A DNA stretch of 64,000 bases from assembly GCA_016716525.1 (NCBI GenBank), contig JADJWE010000002.1:620001-684000 (forward strand), written 5' to 3'. Every line of letters begins with the position of its first letter. Within the stretch, counting starts at the first letter, position 1. The stretch is from Candidatus Flexicrinis affinis (lineage in GTDB: Bacteria; Chloroflexota; Anaerolineae; Aggregatilineales; Phototrophicaceae). The notes beneath the pieces are model-generated. The model was not told where the DNA came from. It saw nothing but the letters and a program-made list of their open reading frames with translations, and made no database searches. Below are positions 50,470-57,849 of this stretch, in pieces. The translations under genes and the position numbers were made by a program.

Positions 50470-51747
50470 ATGCACACCTTCGCTGAGAAAGCCCTTGCCC
50501 ACGCCGCAGGTGTCTCGAGCGTCAGTGCGGGCGACGTGCTCGATATCCGGCCCGATGTCGTGTTCAGCCACGACAACAGCGCCGCGATCCTGCGCATCTT
50601 CAACCAGATCGGCGCGCCGGCCGTAGTACGGCCTGAGCGCATCGCGATTACGCTCGACCACGCCGTGCCGGCGCCGACCACCGCTCACGCGCAGAACCAC
50701 GCCGATATCCGCGCTTTCACGGCGCAGCACGGCATCCGGTTGTTCGAGATCGGGCGCGGCATCTGCCACCAAGTCTTGAGCGAGGAAGCCATCGTGCTCC
50801 CCGGCGAGGTCGTGTTGGGGGCGGACAGCCACACTACGCATTTCGGATGGCTCGGGGCGTTCGGCATGGGGATTGGGCGCACCGAAGTCGCCGCGTTGTG
50901 GGCGACCGGCACCCTTTGGATTCGCGTGCCCGAGACGCTCCAGATCACGTTGACGGGCCGCATCCCCGGCGGGGTCACCGCCAAAGACATCGCGCTGGCG
51001 ATCCTCGGCCGGTGGACGGTTGAAGGAGCGGACTACCGTGCGGTCGAGTTCGCTGGCGATGCGCTGGCCGACATCCCGCTGGACGACCGCCCCGTATTGC
51101 CCAACATGATGAGCGAGTTCGGCGCGATCAGCGCGTACATGCCGCCGGATCAGACCGTGCTCGACTACGCGGCGTCACGCGCCTCTCGAACGTTCACGCC
51201 GCTGTACCCGGATGCGGGCGCGACGTACAGCGAGCGGGTGACGGTCGATGTCTCCGCGCTGGAGCCGCTGATCGCCCTGCCCGACCAACCCGACCGCGTC
51301 GCGCCACTCTCGCAAGTCGTAGGCACACCGATTCAGCAGGCTTTCGTCGGTACGTGCACCGGCGGGCGCTACAGCGACCTCGCGGCGGCGGCGGCGGTTG
51401 TGCGAGGGCGGAAAGTGCGTTCGCGCCTGATCGTCATCCCGGCCAGCGCACAAGTGCTCAGCCGGGCGATGCGCACCGGCGTGCTGCAGGACTTGATCGA
51501 CGCGGGTGCTGCGCTCGGGACACCCGGATGCGGGCCGTGTATGGGCAATCACCTCGGCGTGCCCGCGCCGGACGAGGCGACAATCAGCACGGGAAGCCGC
51601 AACTTCAAGGGCCGGATGGGTACGGCGGGCGCACCCGTGTATCTTGCCAACGCGGCGGTCGTGGCGGCCAGTGCGGTCGCCGGGCACATCATCAGCCCGG
51701 AGGCGGTAGTGAGCGGCGGACTGCGCCCCGCGGAGGAACCGGCATGA
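50470..51747 (+). CDS. lysT: Homoaconitase large subunit
   Basis: A 425-residue 4Fe-4S hydro-lyase subunit for homocitrate/cis-homoaconitate isomerisation. Motifs: ALAHAAGVSSVSAGDVLDIR, HDNSAAILRIFNQIGAPAVV, VVLGADSHTTHFGWLGAFGM, FGMGIGRTEVAALWATGTLW, the first iron-sulfur cysteine in VGTCTGGRYSDLAAAAAVVR and the C-x2-C pair in GTPGCGPCMGNHLGVPAP. C-terminal SRNFKGRMGTAGAPVYLANA is typical. The start at 50470 follows the homocitrate synthase stop by two bases and has GAGGG from the repeat end upstream, so the inserted repeat may even supply its ribosome-binding site. Overlaps the small subunit gene (ATGA). Confidence 0.94.
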   Translation: MHTFAEKALAHAAGVSSVSAGDVLDIRPDVVFSHDNSAAILRIFNQIGAPAVVRPERIAITLDHAVPAPTTAHAQNHADIRAFTAQHGIRLFEIGRGICHQVLSEEAIVLPGEVVLGADSHTTHFGWLGAFGMGIGRTEVAALWATGTLWIRVPETLQITLTGRIPGGVTAKDIALAILGRWTVEGADYRAVEFAGDALADIPLDDRPVLPNMMSEFGAISAYMPPDQTVLDYAASRASRTFTPLYPDAGATYSERVTVDVSALEPLIALPDQPDRVAPLSQVVGTPIQQAFVGTCTGGRYSDLAAAAAVVRGRKVRSRLIVIPASAQVLSRAMRTGVLQDLIDAGAALGTPGCGPCMGNHLGVPAPDEATISTGSRNFKGRMGTAGAPVYLANAAVVAASAVAGHIISPEAVVSGGLRPAEEPA

Positions 51748-52235
51748 GCGCGCATCGGGTGTGGGTCTACGGCGACAACGTCAACACTGACCTGATCTTC
51801 CCCGGCAAGTACACCTATACGCTGCGCACCGATGCCGAAATCCGGGCAAAGGCGCTGGAAGACCTCGATCCGGGGTTCGCTTCGGCTGTACAACCCGGCG
51901 ACGTGATCGTCGCAGGGCGCAACTGGGGCTGTGGCTCAAGCCGCGAGCAGGCCGTGACGTCGCTGCGCTTGTGCGGCGTGCCAGCCATCATCGCCGGCTC
52001 GTTCGGCGGGCTGTACTTCCGCAACTGCATCAATCAAGGCGTGCACCCGATCGTGCTTCCGGAGATCGCCGGCCTCGTCCGCACAGGCGACACAATCGAG
52101 ATCGACCACGAGGCCGGGGTCGTGCGTGCGGCCGGCCGCGAGTTTGTTATTCCGCCGCTGCCCGACAGCGTACACGCAATCCTTGACGCTGGCGGGCTGC
52201 TGCCCATGCTACAGGCGCGGTTCAGCGCTGTCTGA
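51744..52235 (+). CDS. lysU: Homoaconitase small subunit
   Basis: A 163-residue swivelling-domain subunit. The characteristic pieces are VYGDNVNTDLIFPGKYTYTL, VIVAGRNWGCGSSREQAVTS (substrate-binding loop G-S-S-R) and IIAGSFGGLYFRNCINQGVH. It pairs with LysT to form homoaconitase. The start overlaps lysT by four bases. It is the last gene of the operon; homoisocitrate dehydrogenase and the 2-aminoadipate aminotransferase (LysN) needed to complete the pathway are not in this window. A G/C hairpin follows. Confidence 0.94.
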   Translation: MSAHRVWVYGDNVNTDLIFPGKYTYTLRTDAEIRAKALEDLDPGFASAVQPGDVIVAGRNWGCGSSREQAVTSLRLCGVPAIIAGSFGGLYFRNCINQGVHPIVLPEIAGLVRTGDTIEIDHEAGVVRAAGREFVIPPLPDSVHAILDAGGLLPMLQARFSAV

Positions 52236-52240
52236 ATCAA

Positions 52241-52269
52241 CAGCGCCCCGGATGGACTTCGGGGCGCTG
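52241..52269. terminator. Hairpin ending the lysine operon
   Basis: A perfect 10-bp stem CAGCGCCCCG/CGGGGCGCTG with a nine-base loop, right after lysU and before the convergent SH3b gene. The T-tract is weak, so it may act with Rho or in the other direction. Confidence 0.6.
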
Positions 52270-52295
52270 CGTTGGTACGTGAGTTGCGTTACTGG

Positions 52296-54008
52296 TTACG
52301 GCTGGGTGGTCGCCACCAGCGTGTAGTTGACGTAGGCTTGGCCGCCGTCGACAAACACGTAGTAGTAGCCGGTGCCGTACGGCGCGCTGTAGCGATAGGT
52401 GATGCTCTGACCGCAGCCGTAACGCTGAGCGTTCTGGCTCGTCCGCGTCAGGTAGACGTACTGCGTGCCGTTTCCGTTGCAGTTGAGCGTGACGGTCACG
52501 TTGCGTGTGGCTTCGCCGCCAACCTGCCCGAGGTTGACGCGCATCTCGATCCGGTCGACCGTGTCGCCCGCCGGGCCGGACACGTACTCGCTGAACGTCC
52601 CGCCGTTGTTACGGTCGACATTCCACAGGAACGTGTTGCTGTCCGGCGGTGCAGTCGGCGCTTCGGTGGTCGGCGTGTACGACGGGGTATAGGTCGCAGT
52701 CGGCTGGTTCGGCTGTGTCGGCGTGTACGACGGCGTATACGTCGAAGTCGCTTGACCGGGCTGCGTGGGCTGGCTGGGCTGAGTCGGTTGACCCGGCTGC
52801 GTGGGCTGACCGGGTTCCTGCGTCGCGACCGGGGCTGGCGGGGTCGGCGACGGCTGACCGCCCGTCGAGGTCGTGGGCTGCGGCTGCTGTGGCTGCTGCG
52901 GGGCCGATCCGACGGCGACGACCGGCACGCCGCTGCAATTGCCGGTCAGAGTCACGACCTGACCCGCGACCCAACCCGTCTGGCCACCGACGTTGATGGT
53001 GAACCACGTGCTGGAGTTGTTGCGTCCGAATACGTCACGCACGCCGTTCGGCTCGATCTGCGCGATCACACCGTAGTTCGTGCCGTCGCCTTGGCGGACG
53101 TTGACACCGTTCGGCCCGGCGATCAACTGACAGCCGCCGCTGGAGCTTGACGTGCCCGGCTGGCTCACTTCCGGCGTAGTCACTGGCTGCGGGCTGGTGG
53201 ACGACCCGGTGCCGGTCTGGGTTTGCGGGCCGGTGATGACCACCTGCGGCGCGCTGGAGCTGTCCGGCGGCAGCAGCACGAGGCTGAACGAACCGCCCGT
53301 CGACGGATCGGCCGAGCTGACCACTGCGAACACGTCCCCTGCGCCTTGCGGGATCAGGATGCGCGCGCCTGTGGTCGAGTAGTAGCGCGCGAGCAGGCCG
53401 CCGTTGCTGGCGACGATTTCGGCGCGGAAACGCAGTGTGTCGGACGTGACCTGAGATGCATTGCTCGCACCAAGCGAAAGGATAGCCGCCGACTGCGACG
53501 CATCTACCACCAGTACCTGCGCCTCGCCACCCGGCGCAAACTGCGCTTGCAGTTCTTCACCGAGCACCATGCGGAACGGTGAGACCACTGGTTGACCGCT
53601 GAGTCGCAGCGCATACTCGCCTTGCGCGCCGTTCAACGCGCCGACAAGGATCGAATACGTACCGCCTTCCGGCAGGACCGCCGCGACGCGGGCTGCGCCA
53701 TCACGACCGACCGTCGAGGCAATCGGAATCTGCGACGGACTGAGCAGCGAGACGGTCGGGTTCAGGCCTTCGGTGAGCGAAAACACGTCGATCGCGACGA
53801 GGTCGTTGGAACTGCCGTTGAACACGAGCAGCGAGACCGGATTGGACGCGTCGATCTGCCCCACGAGGCCGGAGTTGTAGAACACCGAGCGGGGCTGCGC
53901 AGCTGCCCCGAACGAGAAGGCAGCAATCAGGACGAGGGCGAGTAGTAGGCGGTGCGGCACCCTAAGGCGGCGCTTGGACGTCGAACGGTACGATGCTGCG
54001 GTTGACAT
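52296..54008 (-). CDS. Secreted protein with SH3b domain and Pro/Thr-rich linker
   Basis: A 570-residue exported protein. A long signal peptide (RLLLALVLIAAFSFGAAAQP) is followed by beta-rich pre-peptidase-like regions (QIDASNPVSLLVFNGSSNDL, GGTYSILVGALNGAQGEYAL). An SH3b domain (GVNVRQGDGTNYGVIAQIEP, TWFTINVGGQTGWVAGQVVT) comes next. A long QPTQPGQPTQPSQPTQ and TPSYTPTQPNQ linker follows, and then a C-terminal domain (FLWNVDRNNGGTFSEYVSGP, YVNYTLVATTQP). The start at 54008 has an AGGGAGGAAG ribosome-binding site. Such proteins are common in Chloroflexota surfaces; the ligand is unknown. It is convergent with the lysine operon. Confidence 0.85.
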   Translation of the reverse strand: MSTAASYRSTSKRRLRVPHRLLLALVLIAAFSFGAAAQPRSVFYNSGLVGQIDASNPVSLLVFNGSSNDLVAIDVFSLTEGLNPTVSLLSPSQIPIASTVGRDGAARVAAVLPEGGTYSILVGALNGAQGEYALRLSGQPVVSPFRMVLGEELQAQFAPGGEAQVLVVDASQSAAILSLGASNASQVTSDTLRFRAEIVASNGGLLARYYSTTGARILIPQGAGDVFAVVSSADPSTGGSFSLVLLPPDSSSAPQVVITGPQTQTGTGSSTSPQPVTTPEVSQPGTSSSSGGCQLIAGPNGVNVRQGDGTNYGVIAQIEPNGVRDVFGRNNSSTWFTINVGGQTGWVAGQVVTLTGNCSGVPVVAVGSAPQQPQQPQPTTSTGGQPSPTPPAPVATQEPGQPTQPGQPTQPSQPTQPGQATSTYTPSYTPTQPNQPTATYTPSYTPTTEAPTAPPDSNTFLWNVDRNNGGTFSEYVSGPAGDTVDRIEMRVNLGQVGGEATRNVTVTLNCNGNGTQYVYLTRTSQNAQRYGCGQSITYRYSAPYGTGYYYVFVDGGQAYVNYTLVATTQP

Positions 54009-54123
54009 ACTTCCTCCCTGATTTTGTTGCGTGTGTTCGTAGAGCGATGATAAGGCGACGTCAAAAATGAACGTTTCCTGAGCGCATTGTAACATGAATG
54101 GCAGATGAGACTCCCCATCTGCC

Positions 54124-55878
54124 CTACGGCTGCACTACGCTCAACGTGACGACCAGCGATGGCAGTTCGGGATGAGCACGCAGGAACGCTTCGACATCCG
54201 CCTGTCGCTCGCCGGTGCGCTCTCCATCGGCGACTTCTACGCCGCTAATCAGCAGCGCAACGCGATCCTGCTGCGCCAGTGTCGGCCAGTAGTCGGCCAG
54301 TGCATCGAGGTGATGATGCACGTAGGACTCCAGCGTCGCTGAGCGTTCGTCCCAGTTCGCCAAATCCAACACGACCGGCAGCGGTTCAGCGGGGTCGGTC
54401 AAGGCGCGCTGCATCTGCGCTTCGAGCGCCGCCCAGATCACGGCGGCGGCTTCGCCCGCACTGTCCGCCTCGACGATCGCGCGGCCCATCGCCTGCCACA
54501 CATCGCCGGCGGTCGCGACTGGATGCTCGGCGGCATCTTCGCGTCGTACTTCGAACATCGCGTCGACCGGCAGCGTTGCCCAGCGCACGCGCTCGTCGTC
54601 CATGTCGGTCTTGCCGCGTTCTTCCATGTTGTTGAACACGAGCGCAAACTGGCGCTGGATAAACTGCAGCTCGTCGGCACGGCTGACCGGCGATCGCATC
54701 ATCGGGGCAGCGTGCGGCGCCATCGCCCCGGCTTCGGGTTCCGGCACATCGAGCAGCTCGCTGGCCTCAGCCTCGTCGGCTTCCGCCTCTTCAGCCGCAG
54801 CCTCGTGTGGCTTCGGTTCCGCGCCGCCAAGATCATCCTTCTCGCGCTTGCGCCGCGGCGCAGACGGCTCGGCTTCCGGCGCCGCCTTCTTCGAGTCGCC
54901 ACTGAACAATTCGCCAAGCCGGTCGAGAATGCCACCAAGCATCCCTCCCGGTCCGCCCGAGCTTGAGCGGCTCGCTGGCGGCGCTTGAGGCTGAACGACC
55001 GGCGCAGGGGCGGCTTGTGGCGGAGGCACAGGTGAAGGTTGGCGCGGCAGTTCCATGTCGCCCGGCGGCATTTCCACCTGCGCCACAGGCAGCACGGCCA
55101 CCAGCTCGCGCAATCCGTCGGTGTAGTTTTCGTGCAGCATGATCACCTGCCGGTCGATCATCTGGAATGGGATGTCCGCTTGGCGCGCCATCGCCGGAAA
55201 GATCGCTTTGCCGAGGTTTTCGGCCAGCAGGTACTCGCGCAGCACCCAGCGGCTTCCGTTGGCGTCCGGGCTGATGAGCGTGACGAATGCGTAGCTGTTG
55301 CGGATGCCGTCGGCGATCGACTTGACCCACGCGTCACCGCCCTTGATGCTGACGGTATCGATCCAGATGGCGTGACCGGCATTCTGCAAGTCGGAGATCA
55401 ACGTCATCGCGAAGTCGTCGTCCGCGTGTGCGTAACTAATGAAGACGGTCGGCGTGCGCTCATCCTCGGGCGTCTCGATGGTTTGCAGCGGCTTCGACGG
55501 GCGCTGCACGGGCACCACCGGTTTGGCTGTCGTCGTCGACTTGGGGTCGCCGGTACACAGCGGGTCGAGCAGCGTCACCAGCGAGTCGATCTCACCGTGT
55601 GCCGGTTCGGGCGATCCCAGCTTCACGGCGCTGAGCAGGGCCGCTAGCGCGTGCGTTTTGCGCCCGGGCAGACAGGCGGCGTTGAGCAGCGCGGTAATGG
55701 TGCGCGTGACGGTGACGATTGGCGCGCCTTCCACCATGCGCAGGTCATGATACAGGCGTGGGTCGCTCAAGAAGAAGGCTTGCGCTAACCATGCCTCGCG
55801 TTCGTCGGCGGCGCTGAAGCGCGGCAGCAGAATGCGGGTGGCGCGAGGGAGAAAGTCAGGCGGAAGTGCGTCGATCAT
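54124..55878 (-). CDS. TIR-domain protein with N-terminal effector-associated-like domain and a degenerate NACHT-like C-terminus
   Basis: A 584-residue cytoplasmic protein. Residues 1-108 are an all-helical domain (TRILLPRFSAADEREAWLAQ, TITALLNAACLPGRKTHALA) that resembles effector-associated domain 1. Residues ~145-265 are a TIR domain (VFISYAHADDDFAMTLISDL, IWIDTVSIKGGDAWVKSIAD, LISPDANGSRWVLREYLLAE), with Glu215 at the position of the NADase glutamate. A proline/alanine and acidic linker follows. The last ~170 residues (VVLDLANWDERSATLESYVH, RVALLISGVEVADGERTG, LPSLVVTLSVVQP) look like the middle of a STAND/NACHT ATPase but lack a P-loop, so this module should not hydrolyse ATP. Its function is likely in signalling or antiviral conflict; this is inference. 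Confidence 0.8.
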   Translation of the reverse strand: MIDALPPDFLPRATRILLPRFSAADEREAWLAQAFFLSDPRLYHDLRMVEGAPIVTVTRTITALLNAACLPGRKTHALAALLSAVKLGSPEPAHGEIDSLVTLLDPLCTGDPKSTTTAKPVVPVQRPSKPLQTIETPEDERTPTVFISYAHADDDFAMTLISDLQNAGHAIWIDTVSIKGGDAWVKSIADGIRNSYAFVTLISPDANGSRWVLREYLLAENLGKAIFPAMARQADIPFQMIDRQVIMLHENYTDGLRELVAVLPVAQVEMPPGDMELPRQPSPVPPPQAAPAPVVQPQAPPASRSSSGGPGGMLGGILDRLGELFSGDSKKAAPEAEPSAPRRKREKDDLGGAEPKPHEAAAEEAEADEAEASELLDVPEPEAGAMAPHAAPMMRSPVSRADELQFIQRQFALVFNNMEERGKTDMDDERVRWATLPVDAMFEVRREDAAEHPVATAGDVWQAMGRAIVEADSAGEAAAVIWAALEAQMQRALTDPAEPLPVVLDLANWDERSATLESYVHHHLDALADYWPTLAQQDRVALLISGVEVADGERTGERQADVEAFLRAHPELPSLVVTLSVVQP

Positions 55879-56056
55879 CGGTTATCCGTAGGGCACGTCG
55901 GTCGGGCGCGGGTCTGCGGCGGACTCTGGAAGAGATCGCGTCATCTTGGCGGATGCTGCATTCTCAAGAAATCTGAGAATAATATAAACATGATGGACGC
56001 AATCGCACAACGCGGGGCGTGAGCATGGCTCGTGACCGGCCGCGGGATGGGAAACC

Positions 56057-57124
56057 ATGAGCGAAAACGAACGCAGCAGCAACAACAAAGCGCGTCAGCC
56101 GTTGAACGCGCGCACTCGCCAGCGCGGCCTGTATGGACAGATTACCACTGTCCTGCTGCGCCCCGCCCTGTTCTTCCGCACACTGCTCCCGGCCGGCGAA
56201 ACGCGCCAGTGGCTGTGGGCAGCGCTGATCGTGTTGGCCGCGATCGGCATAGCCACCGTGCGCTATGCCGCACTTGCCGGTGACGCATCCGGCGACAGCG
56301 GCATCGTCGCACCGATGCCGATTGACCCCGGTTTCGGCGGGGACGGTGGAATCCCGCCCTCCGGCCCGGACTTTGGCGGCATCCCCCCGGGCGGCATTCC
56401 CGATCCCGGGGCGCAGCCAACCGGCGCAGAGACCACGGTCACTGAGGACCTCACGACCGCCCTGCTCGCAGCCAGCAGCATCATGCTGGGCTGGCTCATC
56501 CTGACGCTCATGCTGATCGTCGTGCCGATGCTGCGCGGACGAGCGCCGCGCCTCGGCATGAATCTGCAGATCGCCGTGTGGTCGAGCCTGCCCCTGGCCG
56601 TAATGGCGGTGATCCAGTTGATCTACTACGCAGCAGGCGGCAACCCCGGCGCCCCCGGAATCGAAGGCGTCGTTACAGGTCTGCCGGAATTCGCCACGTG
56701 GGAACCGACTGTGCAGGCGCTGGCGATCTCGCTGGCCTCACGCTTCACGATCTTCTGGCTGTGGAGCCTGCTGCTGGTCTACTTCGGCATTCGCTTCAGC
56801 CTGAACGGCTGGCGGATTGTCGCATTCGTCATCGTTCTGCTCTGGGCGGTGATTCAGGTCGGCGCACCGGTGCTTACCGGCGCCATCGCAGCGCCTGAGC
56901 CTGAGATGATCGATGCACCGATCGACATGCCCGGCGGCGAAATGATGCCGGGGGACATGGAGCCGGGAATGCCCGGAGACCTCGGCATGCCATCGGACAT
57001 GGGCGACGGACCGGTTGATGCCCCAGCGGGTGACGGCGCTTCAGATATGCCAACCGAGGGCACACCGGCAGATGTGCCGCCGGCGGGTGACGAGGCCGCG
57101 GCCGAGGCGACGCCTCAGCCATGA
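56057..57124 (+). CDS. YIP1-family membrane protein, first gene of an exporter operon
   Basis: A 355-residue integral membrane protein with helices QWLWAALIVLAAIGIATVRY, AASSIMLGWLILTLMLIVVP, SLPLAVMAVIQLIYYAAG, RFTIFWLWSLLLVYFGIRFS and RIVAFVIVLLWAVIQVG. The layout and the loop GLPEFATWEP fit the YIP1 family of bacterial proteins. A glycine/proline-rich extracytoplasmic loop (GGIPPSGPDFGGIPPGGIPD) and a methionine/proline/acid-rich tail (MPGGEMMPGDMEPGMPG) flank the core. The stop overlaps the ABC ATPase start (ATGA), which places it in the operon with ATPase, CARDB protein and permease. Role unknown. Confidence 0.8.
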   Translation: MSENERSSNNKARQPLNARTRQRGLYGQITTVLLRPALFFRTLLPAGETRQWLWAALIVLAAIGIATVRYAALAGDASGDSGIVAPMPIDPGFGGDGGIPPSGPDFGGIPPGGIPDPGAQPTGAETTVTEDLTTALLAASSIMLGWLILTLMLIVVPMLRGRAPRLGMNLQIAVWSSLPLAVMAVIQLIYYAAGGNPGAPGIEGVVTGLPEFATWEPTVQALAISLASRFTIFWLWSLLLVYFGIRFSLNGWRIVAFVIVLLWAVIQVGAPVLTGAIAAPEPEMIDAPIDMPGGEMMPGDMEPGMPGDLGMPSDMGDGPVDAPAGDGASDMPTEGTPADVPPAGDEAAAEATPQP

Positions 57125-57849
57125 TCGAGCATGACGCACACCCGCTCGTGATTGCCGAGAACCTGCACAAGCAGTTCACCATCGGCGAGCAGGTCGTGCA
57201 GGCGCTGGACGGCGTAAGCCTCGAAGTCCCGGAAGGGCAGTTCATCGCCATCATGGGGCCGAGCGGCTCGGGAAAATCCACGCTGCTCTATGCGCTCGGC
57301 GGCCTGGACCGGCCAACGTCCGGCGCAATCGAGATCGCCGGCCACCGGCTCGACAGCATGAGCAGCGAGGAACTGGCACACTTCCGGCGCGACACGTGCG
57401 GGTTCGTCTTTCAGGCGTTCCATCTCGTGCCGACGCTCACGGCGCTGCAAAACGCGGCGCTGCCCGGGGTGTTTAGCCGAATCCCGACCGAGGAGCGTGA
57501 GGACCGCGCCGCCCGCCTGCTGGACGCGCTGGGCATGGGCGACCGGCTTGATCACCGGCCCAACCAGCTCTCCGGCGGGCAGCAGCAGCGGGTGGCGATT
57601 GCCCGTGCGCTGTTCAACGATCCGCCGCTGATTATGGCTGACGAGCCGACCGGCGCGCTGGACAGCAAGATGGGGCGCACGGTGATGACTATGCTGCGAA
57701 GGCTGTGCGACCGGTTTAACAAGACCCTACTGATCGTCACCCATGACCCTTCGGTGGCCGCGTATGCCGACCGGATCGTCATGCTCCACGATGGCAAAAT
57801 CGTTGAAGACCGGCTGCAAGCGCCGGAGGAGCGGTACATCAATGCGTAA
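57121..57849 (+). CDS. ABC transporter ATP-binding protein, MacB/LolD type
   Basis: A 242-residue ATPase of the MacB/LolD/FtsE group. It has Walker A AIMGPSGSGKSTLLYALGGL, Q-loop FVFQAFHLVPTLTALQNAAL, signature NQLSGGQQQRVAIARALFND, Walker B LIMADEPTGALDSKMGRTVM and H-loop LLIVTHDPSVAAYADRIVML. The 'ALDS' after Walker B is typical of MacB-type ATPases. It should drive the FtsX-like permease at 59864. Its stop overlaps the CARDB gene start by eight bases. Mechanotransmission rather than classical transport is the norm for this class (family knowledge). Confidence 0.94.
   Translation: MIEHDAHPLVIAENLHKQFTIGEQVVQALDGVSLEVPEGQFIAIMGPSGSGKSTLLYALGGLDRPTSGAIEIAGHRLDSMSSEELAHFRRDTCGFVFQAFHLVPTLTALQNAALPGVFSRIPTEEREDRAARLLDALGMGDRLDHRPNQLSGGQQQRVAIARALFNDPPLIMADEPTGALDSKMGRTVMTMLRRLCDRFNKTLLIVTHDPSVAAYADRIVMLHDGKIVEDRLQAPEERYINA

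Noticed and set aside
54124..55878. A defence island around the TIR gene
   Set aside because: Neighbours are a secreted SH3b protein and an exporter operon. No nuclease, cyclase, Argonaute, restriction or abortive-infection genes are present nearby.
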